Part shown: positions 1 through 11,762 of the stretch, piece by piece
How the letters are laid out: each line of letters begins with the position of its first letter
Numbering within the stretch: the first letter of the stretch is position 1
NCBI GenBank assembly: GCA_028274465.1
Contig: CM051458.1
Span: 76,137,766-76,201,765 of the forward strand
Length of the DNA stretch: 64,000 nucleotides
Reading direction: 5' to 3'
From: Plantago ovata
Lineage: Eukaryota; Streptophyta; Magnoliopsida; Lamiales; Plantaginaceae
Program-made: the position numbers and the translations under genes
Notes under the pieces: model-generated
Seen by the model: only the letters and a program-made list of their open reading frames with translations
What the model was told of the DNA's origin: nothing
The model's database searches: none

Positions 1-890
1 TGAAACGAGCACGGTTCGAGGAGGAGCTACAAGCGCGACCACCCCGGTCACTGAATTTACTAACAGTCGTACTCGTTAAGATCGGGGAGCCAGCCGCTTG
101 AAGACCGAGTATGCTCGGGCATGTTGTAATCTTTTCCATTTCTGTACTTGGTTTTATTTCGAACAAAATTCATTCGGCCCTTTGAGGCACTCCTCGCAAC
201 ATATATGTTTTTAATATATGTTTAACTGTTGTTGTTTCTTCGCTACTCTTTTCTTTCAATAAAATGTATTGCTCTTCGCTTTCTTACTTATACTTGTGTT
301 CTTACTAGTTCCAACTTTTGTTATGACGTATAACTTGGATAGAGTAGTTAAACACGTATAAGTTAGAATCGAGAACCAATGTTCTTTGCTACGAGGTCTT
401 CGATCTTATCAACGTAGATGCTTTCTCGATCGTTTTGATCACTTAAGAAAGAATTCTAAGTGTTGAACTTAGAAAAATTTCCAAGTGTTGAGTTAGAAAG
501 ACTGGGAGTTGCTCTCCTCGATTTCTTCCGTCTCCTCGCTTTTTCTTCTTTGAAAGGTTTCCTGATAAATTCTCTAATAGAGTTTAGAGAGCGGGGAGGG
601 TTCCCCATAATCATGGAAATGGACTAGCTTTTATGTAGGTCATGTAAGCTTTCTCGATCGAGTAGTCTTATTTTTTGAGTATAGTAGCTCTATACTTGAA
701 CATTTTCTTGTTGAAAGATAGACATTGTATTGATTTGTCGGAAATGCAATTACAATGGGGGCTCTTCGGCCGGCTTGCTTACAACAACTTCTTAACAAAA
801 ACGAGAGGTACCTCTCACTTGGACCAGTGAGGAATCCTTCTCGGTCTATCTCACATGGGTTCTTTCAAAAAGCTTTTTCTCCCCACAACT
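1..890 (-). other. Post-integrase non-coding part of element B
   Basis: The integrase frame closes at 891. The sequence to its left is AT-rich with T-rich runs. I see no conserved protein, LTR terminus or purine tract here that I could place with confidence. The 3' LTR of B should lie further left. Confidence 0.5.
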
Positions 891-1913
891 TCAAGCATAG
901 AATCTCTGGAGGTTAGAAGTATTCCATGGGTTTTTCAATACCCTTCCCTCCATGTCTTGAAGACGATAACTTCCATTGGACCTTGCTTCAATTATCTTGT
1001 AGGGGCCTTCCCAATTGGGTTGCATCTTCCCCACTTTACCCAGGATGTCCTCTCTTCGGAGTACTAGGTCTCCTACTTGGAAGTCTCTCTCTCTTACGCT
1101 TTTGTTGTAGGTCTTCGCGATGAGTGCTTGATATCTGAGGATATTGGCCAAGGCGTTGGTCCTCGCTTCACTGATTGTCTCCAAGTCGAAGAGTCTCTCT
1201 GTATGATTGTCCTCGGGTTGATACCCTTGGATTCTGAGGGTTTCCACCGCCACTTCTGCTGGTATGACCGCCTCGGACCCATAAACTAGCGAGAAGGGAG
1301 TCTCTCTTGTAGCTGTTTTTGAAGTAGTGCGGTATGCCCACACCACTCCATCAAGCTCGTCGACCCAGTCCTTGTTGGTGGCGAACCTCTTTTGCAAGTT
1401 GTTGACGAGGATCTTGTTGACGGCTTCTGTTTGCCCATTGGATTGAGGATGTCCTACAGAGGTATACCTCCTCTCAATCTTCATTTCCTTGCACCATTCA
1501 TTGAATCTTTGGCCACAAAATTGAGCACCATTATCCGAGATGAGGACCCTTGGCAAGCCGAATCGACACACGATGTTCCTCCATACGAAGTTCATCACTC
1601 TTTGTTCGGTGATGGTAGATACTGCCTCAACTTCCGCCCACTTGCTAAAGTATTCGACCGCAACAATGATGAACTTCTTTTGACCCGTGCCTCTTGGAAA
1701 GGGACCGACTATGTCGATGCCCCATATGTCGAAAGGGCAAGTGATGGCGATGGGCATGAGAGGTTTCGCCGGGACGTTGATCAAATTGGCGTGCAATTGA
1801 CACTCCTCGCATTTTCTCACAAATTGGGCAGCGTCTTCACGAACAGTGGGCCAGTAGTATCCTTGTCGAATGATTTTTTGCGCGAGGGTTCTTCCTCCGG
1901 CATGGTCTCCCAA
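891..1913 (-). pseudogene. Integrase of element B (core and C-terminal part)
   Basis: The roughly 340-residue frame has the retroviral integrase core. D lies in WGIDIVGPFP, the second D in ISDNGAQF and the E in NGQTEAVNK, giving the D,D-35-E triad that joins cDNA to target DNA. Upstream, the CEEC pair of the zinc-binding HHCC domain is visible (KCEEC). The His-containing half is in another frame (MHRGSW, in the ORF ending at 1817), so a one-base shift near 1900-1913 breaks the protein. The C-terminal part (VGDLVLRR, KMQPNWEGPYKI) is the usual gypsy tail without a chromodomain. Confidence 0.9.
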
Positions 1914-3313
1914 CTTCCTCGATGCATTTCTCCAAGAAGTTTTTGAACTTCATGCTCGGCGACGCATCTCAAGTAGACTCCCTCGAAAGACCTTTTGTAC
2001 AAGTAGTCTCCTTGCATGATGTATCGAGGAGCTTTTCCCTTGATTCTCCTTGCTTCAGCCTTGTCACGAGGAAGGCTTCCATTCTTGAGATATGTTGTTA
2101 TCTCTTGCATCCGATTCGGTTGATCGTCAATTGCCAAGACGTTTGGCTTTGATGACCACAAAGATGATGCGTTGATTCTCATGAGTATCACGTTCCGGGT
2201 ATCAACTCCTCCGGAGGCTGAAGCATACTTTGATAGGGCATCTGCCCTTTGATTGAGATCTCTTGAGAACTTTTCAATCTCACAACTTTCAAATTTTTGA
2301 ATTTCTTCCGTGATGGCACTCTTGTACTCAGCCAGTGAGTCTTTCTTGGTTCTGAATTTCCCCGAGATTTGCTTCTCGGCCAGTTGGGAATCGGTGAAGA
2401 GATGTAGCTTCTTCACTTGCAATGACTTTGCCATACGTAGAGCTATGAGGATGGCTTCATATTCTGCTTCATTGTTGGAGACCGGGAAACTGAGAGTAAC
2501 GGCGTACTCGAGTTTAGCCCCTCCGGGACTCTTGAAGTATATTCCTATCCCGCCATTTTTTCCTGATGAGGATCCATCCACATGAAGAATCCAGACGTCT
2601 CCATGGTCAACTAGTTCTTTGGGTTTTGGAGAGACGGTCTCCGCACCCTTTGGCTCGTCGGTTTTTTCTGTCAGGAACACTTCATGCCTTTTCCTTTTGG
2701 TTTGGGACATCGCCTTAAGCTCTTTTAAAGCATCTTCTAGAGCTTGCATCGGGTTGTTTTGATGGGGTTGCTCTTCGACCATCATCAAAGCACTCTTTGT
2801 TTCCGAAGAGTTTTCCTCTGAAGTTCCTTTTGAGGGATACTCCACGAGGAAGTCGGCTATGACTTGTGCTTTCTTGGCCACGGGTGCTTGATAGTCGATG
2901 TCGTACTCACTTAATTCGATCGCCCATCTTGCCATTCTTCCCGAATTTTCGGGTTTTCCGAGGACTTGCTTGAGAGGTTGCTTTGTCAAAACAACAACCT
3001 TGTGAGCACCAAAGTAGGGTTTTAACCTCCTTGCAGTATAAACGAGGGCAAAGGAAAGCCTCTCGATATCCATGTACCACGTTTCAGCTCCGGCAAGCAC
3101 TTTGCTCAAGTAGTAGATGGGCAAGTGGTCGTTCCCTTGGATTCGTACCAAGACCGAGCTGATAGCTTCCCCGGTTGCTGCTAAGTACAAGTAGAGTACC
3201 TCTCCTTCTACGGGTTTCGACAATAGAGGAGGAGCGAGTAGGTATTCTTTCAACTTCTCGAAGGCTTCCTCGCACTCCTTGGTCCACTCGAAGTGGCTGC
3301 TCTTTCTCAACAC
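1817..3313 (-). pseudogene. RNase H plus second (archaeal-type) RNase H of element B
   Basis: The N-terminal 150 or so residues are the RT connection and first RNase H (FEWTKECEEAFEKLK, PIYYLSKVL). After a linker comes a complete second RNase H with acidic residues D in ILHVDGSSSG, E in NNEAEYEA, D in LFTDSQL and D in NQRADALSK. A duplicated RNase H of archaeal type is a known hallmark of the Tat lineage and removes RNA from the RNA-DNA hybrid. The end of the frame enters the integrase zinc finger before it shifts. The junction to RT near 3310-3320 is also shifted, at a short T run (FFKVL reads as FSRC). Confidence 0.9.
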
Positions 3314-4824
3314 CTTGAAAAAGGTAGATTTTTCTCGGCAGACCTCGAGATGAATCTACTCAACGCAATTGACTTTCCGACCAATTGTTGCACCTCGTTG
3401 ATGGATTGAGGTTGTGGAAGATCGAGTATGGCCTTTATCTTTTCGGGGTTTGCTTCTATTCCTCTTTCTGTCACCATGTAACCGAGGAACTTCCCCCCTT
3501 TGACTCCAAAGGTACACTTCGCCGGGTTGAGCTTCATGCCATACTTTCTCAAGATTGAGAAGCACTTTGCCAGGTAACCTACATGTTGCTCCTCGGTCTT
3601 GCTCTTGACGAGCATGTCATCGACATATACTTCCATTGTTTTACCTAGCTCTTCCTTGAACATCTTGTTAACCAACCTTTGGTAGGTCGCTCCGGCGTTC
3701 TTAAGACCAAATGGCATCACGTTGAAGCAATACACATTGCCGTTTGCGAAGAAGGCAGTCTTAGGCACATCATCTTTGGCCATTTTGACCTGGTAGAAGC
3801 CCTGGTATGCATCCATGAAACTCAGGAGGGCGCATCCCGCGGTGGAATCAACAAGCTGGTCGATTCATGGGAGAGGGTATGGATCCTTCGGGCAAAACTT
3901 GTTGAGCCTTGTGACGTTGTTGCACATTCGCCATTTTCCCGGACCTTTCTCCACGAGGACCACATTGCATACCCAGTCGGAGTATCTCACTTCCTTGATG
4001 TGGCCGGCTTTAAGAAGCCTTTGTACTTCCGCTTCGATGATGGCATTATCTTCCGCACTGAAGTCTCTTCGCTTTTCTCTGATGTGGGTGATCGATGGGT
4101 CTACGTTCAGTCGGTGAACGGCGACACGTGGGTCGATCCCCTTCAGGTCCTCGGTACTCCATGCGAAGATATCGTTGTTATCCTTCAAACATTGGATGAG
4201 TTTCATCCTGACTTCAGTGGCCATCTCTGTGCCAATTTTTGTGACCTTGTCGGCACTTCCTTCGACAATTTGGATTTCTTCTAGGGCTTCTCTTGCTTCA
4301 ATTTTGTTTTCCTCAAAGAATTTCTTCTTTTTGGAAGAGGGTGGGACAGGTGGAATCACTTGGTACTCCTCGAGCTCCTTAACAGCTCCTACTAGAGTAT
4401 CCTTGTCTTTCTTCATGATTGCTTTTCTCCGCCTAAGTGACGGACTTGGATTTTTTGACTTTCTCTTCACTCGCCGAACCGTGTAGAAACGATAAGGCGC
4501 ATTGTGAACAAGGGGTGTCTCCTCGGATGGCTGCCCGAGGTTGGGTTCCCCGATGGCAACTCTCGAAGTGAACTTGGCTGACATAGTGTAGCATTCCCAT
4601 GCTTCTCGTATGTCCCCTACTTCTTGTCCAATTCCCAAAGGAGTGGGGAATTTTAGCTTGTTGTGGACTGTGGACACTACGGCTCGGAATTGAGAGAGAC
4701 CGGGTCGACCTAGGACTGCAAAATAATCAAATGGCATATCGACGACCACAAAAGGAACCTGTTGAGTCACTCGTCTAGGAGCGCTACCCATTGACACCGT
4801 GAGGTTGATCATTCCGAGCGGCAT
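3307..4824 (-). pseudogene. Reverse transcriptase of element B with upstream linker
   Basis: The catalytic YVDD is present (MEVYVDDMLVKS), with the first Asp in FMDAYQGFYQV and the gypsy motif MPFGLKNAGATYQR. An in-frame TGA at about 3865-3867 falls where relatives have Arg (LP-R-IDQLVD), consistent with CGA to TGA. Around it, MCNNVTRLNKFC departs from the usual MCVDxTDLNKACPKD. The first 150 residues contain the protease tail (FAVLGRPGLSQF) and a charged linker. RT copies the element RNA into cDNA in the particle; this copy could not do so. Confidence 0.88.
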
Positions 4825-4833
4825 GATAGGTTG

Positions 4834-5361
4834 TCATCCGAATCCTACCAATGCGCTCCTCACTTCTCTGAGCCCTTCCCTTAGGTTCATGTGCATTCTT
4901 TTCAAGGTTCTGGTGAAAATCAAGTTTGCCGAGAACTCAGTGTCGACGAGGATTCTACCCAACTTGTAGGATTGAACATCCAAGGAAACTACAAGTGGGA
5001 CGCAAGGATCATAGATGTTTCCTCCTCCGGCATGCTTCAGAGGTATCTCGCTATCATCGAAAGAGATAACGTTGGTTCCCGGTCGCGCGGCTTGAGCATA
5101 CTTCACATCCCGAACCCTGAGGTTGTCCGCCGTAATCTCCCTTTGATTACGAGTGTCGCCGCCGGCGGGTCCTCCCGCAATTGTGAGAGTGCGGATGCTT
5201 CCATTTACAGGGCGGTTCTCATAATTGTTGTAATTATGAATGTCGTCGTCCTGAGGGTTTCCTTGGTAAGGGTGTTCACTCCCACTTCGAGGAGGTGGGG
5301 GCAGGAGTGCCAGGGGTTCCTCCTTCCGGATGTAGTTAACCAATTGACCGTTACGTATCAT
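4834..5361 (-). pseudogene. Gag C-terminus and aspartic protease of element B
   Basis: The frame runs from a Gag-protease linker into a retropepsin-like domain. The active-site region reads ILVDTEFSANLIF, where relatives have VDTGSSAxxLF, so the essential Gly of DTG is Glu here. The frame ends in a TGA and continues in phase at 4824 (PLGMINL). A second part of the fold, with the flap-side LGRPGL, is in the next ORF. A family protease would cut Gag-Pol; this one is inactivated by both changes. Confidence 0.8.
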
Positions 5362-5628
5362 CCTCTCAATTTCGTTCTTGAGCTCGACACACTCATCTGA
5401 GGTGTGCCCTTTCCCCTTGTGAAACTTGCAAAATTTTTCCGAGCTCTTGTTCCTTTGATTTTCCTTAATCGGGGGTGGCCACGAGACGTCTAGCTTCCTT
5501 GAGACTATAGTTCAAGATGTCGGATCTTGGCCTATTCAAGTCTGTGTAGTTGCTATATCGTCTTGGAGGTGACCTTCTGGGAGGAGACCTCTTGTCTCTG
5601 AAATCGTTTCTTGAGTTGCCCTCCTTGA

Positions 5629-7278
5629 TCAACCCAAATTTTGCTCTTTCCTCTGCTTCCCGGGATTTTGGGGGCGAGGAGGGTACTCCTTTTCTTTTTC
5701 TTTTTCTTTCCCTTTTTCCTTGGGAGGATTGGTTCTCACGGTGACCGTCTTTTGGAATTCCTCAGCCTCGAGGAAATCCTTGCAAACTTTGGCAAGTTGT
5801 GCTTCATTCTCCACACACGATGCTGAGAGTACATCTTGGAATTTGATGTTGGTAGTGTTACCATACAAATATTCTTTCCTCTCATTGATCGAGTGATCTT
5901 CGACTTGGAGGGCTGCTTCATGAAAGCGATTGATGAAGTCCCTCAAGTCTTCATTGTTTCTCTGAACAATTTCAGCCAAGTACCTCACCCGTCTCTTGGT
6001 GTTCATTACCTTCTCGAATCGTTTAGAGAACTCCTTACAGAGATCCCTATATGACTTGATGGATCGGTGAGGGAGGCGCGACCACCACTTCATGGCTTCT
6101 CCGGAGAGGTTAGCCGGGAAGAGGAGTGCCTTGGTTCTTGAGTCATGACCGTAAGCATCCATTTTAGTGCCAAATCTTACCAAGTAGTCCTTCGGACAAC
6201 TTGTCCCATCATAGCTTTCGAAGGTGGGGAACCCTCTTTCAATTTTGGCTTGGTGGCTTCTGATTTCATCACATAGAGGGCTCGGATCTTGGTCTTTCTC
6301 TCTCTCTTGGACAGTTCCTCGAAGAGTCTCTATCTGAGCATCAAGTGCGGATTTCCTCGCGTTGAGTTCATCCAGAGTGAGCCTCCTCCCCGTGATCGGA
6401 TCGACCAAGGGGGTTACCTCAGCTAATGTTCTCAATGCTTGGTTCTCCTCCACTGCTTCTTGTTGGTTTTGAGGAGTTACCTGGTTGGGAGTAACTTGAT
6501 TGGGGAGAGCGGGTGGTGTAGCGACCACCTGAACTCTATTTTCTTGTTGTGCCACATTTTGTAATGATGCCCGTATTCTTCTGTCAATCAGGTCTCTCAA
6601 GTCATCCGGGGCACCTTGGGGTCCTAACCTCGATTGGATTCTTGATGGTTCAAGTCGAGATTGGATCGGCCTGGTGTTGGTTCTCGAATGTGCTTCATCT
6701 TGTGCAACAGGTGCTCTTCCTTGGGATTGACGAGGAGCGACCAGGGTGGCCCGAGGTTGCTCTTGCACCGGGGCCTATGGTTCTCCTTGAGCTTGTATCT
6801 CAGTATTAACCCTAATAGCCTCATTACCTCCGACATATCCTTGTAGAGTAAGAAGGAATACACCGTATTGAGCTTCGCCCATCCCGAAGTCTGATGGTCG
6901 GACTACACGTCCATCAGGAAGGGTGAAGGTCAATGCGGCCGGTTGAGGAGGGTTCACTGCCACAGGAGGTTGGTTGATTGCTACCGGATGAGGCTGCCCC
7001 CTAGACTCGGCGTTGTTCGAGATTCTCAAAGCTCCATAGGCATTTCCTACCGGGACTCCTTGCGGGTTATTTTCCCCCGATCTTTCATTTTGGGAGTGAG
7101 TGACATTAGTAAATGCCCCCTCCGTGTAATCCCGATTCCTTGCAACATTGTTGTTTCTTGGTTCCCTCGGAACACCATCCGTTCCTCCTCCGCGACCGTT
7201 ACTAGAGGGACGACCTCTAGGTCGAGAAGGGTTCCCGGGTGGTGCATTAGCAAGACGGTTGCTTCTTCTGGGAGGCAT
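5629..7278 (-). pseudogene. Gag of element B
   Basis: It starts MPPRRSNRLANAPP at 7278, 87 bases inside the 5' LTR boundary. A Pro/Asn-rich N-terminus is followed by an in-frame TAG near 6770. The retrotransposon Gag domain (PF03732 type) then follows with MKWWSRLPHRSIKSYRDLCKEF and RFHEAALQV at about 6110-5900. A Lys/Glu-rich tail precedes a frame break near 5631. Gag forms the particle shell. Coding similarity continues toward 5361 in another frame. Confidence 0.85.
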
Positions 7279-7345
7279 ATTCGTAAAGTGTCACGAGGAG
7301 GAAAGTGGCTCGACCAGTAGGGCAAGGAATGACCTTTCGTGTCGA

Positions 7346-7363
7346 TTCCCACAGACGGCGCCA
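7346..7363 (-). promoter_or_regulatory. Primer binding site of element B
   Basis: On the minus strand the 18-mer TGGCGCCGTCTGTGGGAA begins two bases after the LTR end (..TTCAACA TT). It differs from the tRNA-Asp site used by the A family. I do not assign the tRNA with certainty; Tat relatives often use tRNA-Arg. Confidence 0.75.
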
Positions 7364-7365
7364 AA

Positions 7366-8117
7366 TGTTGAAGGGTAATTCGTGTTTCTTTCTAAGTTCG
7401 CAATGTGTCGCTAGTCTAAGTCATTCTAGTTCTTCTTCTTGTAGTATCACTCCGAGATAGGAAATGAGCCTTCTTGTAGCTTCCTCGTACCTGAAATAGA
7501 CTAGAGGGGGGGTTAGTGACTCTTGCCCGGTCTGTAAGGTATCAGACCGGAGAGGCGACTTTACGAGTAGGGAGTTGTGAGGCTTCCCTAGTATGAGTAG
7601 TGAATGTGGTGCTCGAGTGGTGCTATTAATGCTTACTGTTGAGGAGTAAATGAGGCCTTTATATACTTGTGGCCCTTCAACATCCGGTCGCGTAGGATCA
7701 CGCCACGTGTACGGCTAGGATTGAGGCCTTCCTCGGCCCAGGCCCATTAAGGAGGTCCGTGGGCCTTGGCCCAAGGGAGCAACCATGGCTGGTCGCTCAG
7801 GGGTCCTCGTGCCTTCCTTGTGCGTGGATGATGCGAGTAGTGTCCTGCTCAGTTTCTGTCAAGGAGCGTTACCTTGACGTAAGGTCTCCTCGAGCCCGAG
7901 AGATGCTCCTCGAGCCCACTGGCAGCTTTGTCCTTGTGAGGAGCTTATTTTGAGGGTTGTCCTCCCAGTGATGGTCGGAGCCTATGTTGGTCGGTCCACA
8001 CCTTAGTGACATACTTGGGTGTGGTCGTGCCCCTTGAGGGACGGCCTATGATGCTTTGTCGCGCTCTTAGACCGCTCCAATTCGTACATGCGGACTGGAC
8101 ATATTTCAACACTAACA
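7366..8117 (-). repeat. 5' LTR of element B (752 bp)
   Basis: On the minus strand it runs from TGTTAGTGTTGAAATATG to CCCTTCAACA, with canonical TG/CA ends, and is directly followed by the PBS. A TATA box (TATATAAAG) lies at 7657-7665 on the minus strand. Both ends resemble the LTR of D1 and D2, so the two Tat-type families are related. Confidence 0.85.
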
Positions 8118-8316
8118 GAACCCATGATTTCAGTGGTCTAGCTTCTACCATTACGACGATTCCTTCAAAAAGACTGTGTAGAGATTCAGAGAAATCGGTA
8201 TCCTCTATTTCCTCTTGTTCACGTCGTCGAAGTAGTCGCCTTCTTTGGTGGTAGACTCTATCGATTTCAGTGATTGGTTCAGCAAGCGGTGTCCCTCTAG
8301 ATCGTGTACTTCGCAT
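8118..8316 (-). pseudogene. Gag N-terminus of A-family element A0, cut by element B
   Basis: The frame starts MRSTRSRGTPLAEP and runs 66 codons to ARPLKSWV before entering the LTR of B. It shows the native Gag start of the A family, upstream of the MAEARPLK Met seen in rearranged copies. It is interrupted by the insertion; the remainder lies beyond the left edge of the window. Confidence 0.8.
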
Positions 8317-8434
8317 ACACTATCTGTAAAAAGCTAAGAAAAGAGTATCAGAGAGATCAAATTAAATAAAACTACTAAAACTAGGAATTGAATGCTGAAA
8401 ATATAAATAAGCTAAACAGAAAAAAGGAGTATAG

Positions 8435-8452
8435 TCCCCGGCAGCGGCGCCA
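8435..8452 (-). promoter_or_regulatory. Primer binding site of A0 (tRNA-Asp type)
   Basis: On the minus strand TGGCGCCGCTGCCGGGGA follows the LTR end. It matches the plant tRNA-Asp 3' end with one mismatch. The stretch 8317-8434 between PBS and gag is untranslated leader. Confidence 0.8.
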
Positions 8453-8455
8453 ATT

Positions 8456-11246
8456 TGATGAATCGAAGTTTGTCAGACTCAATTAATCAAATAAATTTGT
8501 TTTTAGCCAAAGACAATTCACAACTACAACGAAAACCAAGGTACGTAGTGTAGCAGTAAAATAACCTCGTGTTAGGAAACTTGTAATTTTGATGAGCAAT
8601 TAACCATGCTAAATTAAGGAAAGTCCAGTAACTAGTACTCTTAAGGTCCATAGGAATTTAGAATTTTAAGGACATTGTAAAAGAGGAACGTTTGCTAAAG
8701 ACTTAGAGTAGGTGCTAGATAGGTTAGTTTTACCGCTTATGATGTATCTTGTTTTCTGAAAAGAAATACAACCTATTGAAGCATTTGCCGATGATGTACT
8801 TTGTTTACACAAAAAAACTATTGAAGCATTTAGAACCGTTCAGAAACTTGAAGAATTCGAAGACTGAAGACTAGAAGATTTCTGAAGACTGGTATCTACA
8901 AAGGCACATGTTGCTCAGAAAGTGGAAACTTCAGCAACAACTTTCATAAGTGAAAATCTAAACGACAGAGTAGGTTGTGCTTGCTGAAGCTGAGACTGGC
9001 CAGTTGCTGATGAACATTTGTGACCTCCTTGCTGAAAGTACTTGCATTTGCGCTCCAACGTTAATGTTTGAATCTCATTCAAATGAACATTAAATGCAAA
9101 GCATGCACGCGAAGGACATGAAGACTAGAAGACAAATAAAGGACGCTGCTGAAAGTACAAAAGCAAGATAGTGACATCTTAAGGAACAAAAGCCTTAGAA
9201 TTTGAAATTCAAACGGCTCCCTTGATTCACTATAAATAGAGGTCATCCGGCAAAGAGTTGAAGTGTGTCAACAACGTGATCAAACTCTCACTTGTGCTTA
9301 AAACTCACATACCCTTCAAACACTCTTTACTGCCATTGATCCATTCCAAGACTTAAAGCTTGAAAAAGCTACTTGTGAAGAAGTAGAACATACACGGCTA
9401 AGAAATTAGTTAAGTGTTCTTTGTTTCAAACAAGAACAAGTCTTGACACCAGAAACAATCAAACTTGTTTACTGCAAAGTATTCAAAGTTTTGTTTCTTA
9501 GATTACTTGTTGTAACTGAATAAGTTATAATTAAATTATCACATCCCAAATCTCGCTAACTGAAAATACACCCTTTCAGGCGTGAAATTCAGGGGGAACT
9601 TAATCGAGCATAGTGTTGCAGATTAAAAGTCCCAAGTTTGGTGGAGAACAAGGTTTCGTTCTCTAGTTAGGTTGGAAACGAAGCAAGTGTGCTTTGGTTT
9701 CTATTTGAATCGCTCTAGATAGGTGTTGTAAGGAACCTCAAACTTGTCTTAGTGGATTCAGTCCTAGAAAGGACAAAGTGGATTAGTTGAGAGATTACAC
9801 CACTCTCAGATACCACTATAAAAGTGTTGTGTGATTTACTTACTGCATTTAGTTTTCAGCAAAGCATATCTATCTGTACACAGTCACTCTGTTCACTTGC
9901 TGAAACTATCACTTAGTGACAAAGCACTTATTGTATCAAAGACTTCCGCTCTCTGATTGTAAGTATCAGCAAAGCTCGTTACTGAAAAGTAACTTGCGCT
10001 TGCTGAGAAAGTTAAGTATCAGCAAACTCATTACTGAAAAGTAATAAGTCCTTGCTGAGAAAGTTTTTAAACGATGAAAGTTTGAAAAGACTATTCACCC
10101 CCCGCCCCCTCTAGTCTTTTCTTGTTGTTTAAAGGGACCAACACCTCGAGTGTCGATCTCTAAGGACTATAACTAGCTTTATCTAATTTAACTTAAACTA
10201 TAAACTCAACAAACGACTTAGCACATATTTTTTTATCAATAATAATGGAAGTTAGTGATAGTATGATCATTCAAAGCATCAGGTTAATAATCATGCATGA
10301 AGTACTTGAACGTTTGCATAGAAATCTAAGATCATGAATTGTCCAATGTGTTCCATTCAATTCAACACTACGAAGATAGAGGGCTTAGATAGATCAAAGA
10401 AATAAAGCAATAAGTCAAGTCTGAATCGCGTTACAGCCAATCATGCATAATCAAGAACCCTAGCTAAGAAATCACATACTATCACCAACTATAGATTTAG
10501 CTACTCATATATAGATTGCAATCAACAAGAATCAAAGCAAGATTGAATGAAAACATGTTGAAAGAAATAAACAAAAGTAGAAAAATCGTGAGATACAAGT
10601 TACCAACGAAGGTTGTCAATCTCCGAAGAATTGCTAGCTCACAAGCAAGAATTGATAAACAACGAGGTCAGATTGCGATGCTTAATCCTCCAAATTGATA
10701 AGAAAAAGAGTCTCCTATGCTAAGAATTCCCAGAACAGGCTCGGGAGAATTCGTCTCTAAAACTAATGTGAAAAGGTATGAAAAACGTAGAGAATGGAGC
10801 AACTATATATAGGAGTTCGGAAGACGTGGGGCGAATCGCCCCAGACGCAGGGCGAACCGCCTGGCGTGGGGCAAACCGCCCCACATCCCGGGCGAACCGC
10901 CCGGGAACTCCAGTGGCGGTGGACGCATTTTTGGTCTTCTTTTCCTTTTCGGACTTCGATTTTGCCTTCTACTAACCTTTATGCCTTGAAACTCGACCCC
11001 TAGACCTCAAATCTCGTCCGGAACCTTCTAGATACACCACGGATGACCAAAAAACACCGAATCTTCGTTCTCTTCAACATAATTGCCCATAAAAACACGT
11101 TTTTCACCTAAAACCTGAAAAATGCAAGGAAAAGGGAAACGTGACACTATTCTAATAAAATGCACTAAAATATAAGCTAAATTAACCTAGAGGATAGCTA
11201 AATTGGTGAAAAAGACTCGAATGAAAGTGTAAAATACACGTTATCA
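8456..11246 (-). repeat. 5' LTR of A0, split by a solo LTR
   Basis: It runs from TGATGAATC (at the PBS) to TTATCA at 11246, a mutated form of the family terminus TTCATCA. Without the 1577-bp insertion it is about 1214 bp. On the minus strand the TATA box is at about 10803-10812, next to an array of GC palindromes at 10826-10910 (GGGCGAACCGCC type). The flank ACTAG (11247-11251) is the expected target duplication; its partner is outside the window. Confidence 0.85.
8572..10143 (+). mobile_element. Solo LTR, probably Ty1/copia SIRE/Maximus type (1572 bp)
   Basis: It begins TGTTAGGAAAC and ends GGGACCAACA, flanked by perfect 5-bp duplications CCTCG (8567-8571 and 10144-10148). The host LTR reads continuously when it is removed. 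A TATA box (TATAAATAGA) lies at 9231-9240. Near the 3' end a 53-bp unit is tandemly duplicated (about 9961-10065). The TTCACCCCCC-like tract and GGGACCAACA end resemble SIRE/Maximus LTRs; that assignment is from memory. No internal region remains, as expected after LTR-LTR recombination. Confidence 0.85.
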
Positions 11247-11762
11247 ACTAGCAAGAGTAGTCGACCTGCGAGGCGGCGACAGGTGAATTTCTATACTTAA
11301 GAATTTCTTTCAAAGAAGAAGTCGTGAAGCGCGTGAATTGCTAAGTTGATAGCCTAAGTGGCCGACTAACCACTAAGTTGATCCAAATACGCGAAGTTTG
11401 AGATACATTACAAGTGTCCGACGATGCATACTTAGAATGTTTTCTAAGTACAATGAATGAGAAACAAGTACCTGCAGAAGCATCTTATGAAAACTCGCAT
11501 AATGCTTTGCGACATGCCAAAAGTAAAGACAAGAAGTGCAAGAAAGAACAAACGAGCGATTAGCATAAGGCCTTGTCGGGCAAAAGGAGGAGCATAGTTG
11601 ATTTACAATAGGATATGCACCCAAATGAGTGGGGCATCAAAAAGAGCTCTCCCGAGCACGCCACAAAGGGCCGAATAAGTTAAAGCAGAAATGTAATTGT
11701 TCGACTAGAAAAATAAAAGACTTGTTCAAATTTTTACAAGTTTTACCGAGCATACTCGACCT

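Larger units (their letters stand above)
1..8117 (-). mobile_element. Element B: Tat-lineage Ty3/gypsy retrotransposon, 5' LTR to past integrase (left end outside window)
   Basis: On the minus strand the order is LTR (8117-7366), PBS, gag, protease, RT, RNase H, a second RNase H and integrase. Integrase after RT makes it Ty3/gypsy, and the extra RNase H is known from the Tat lineage. Many stops and frameshifts make it a dead copy. Its 5' end interrupts an A-family gag at about codon 66 (A0, 8316-8118). The expected 5-bp target duplication on the right is GAACC (8118-8122); the partner lies left of the window. Positions 1-890 are the post-integrase region and contain no ORF I can support. The left LTR is not in the window. 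Confidence 0.9.
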
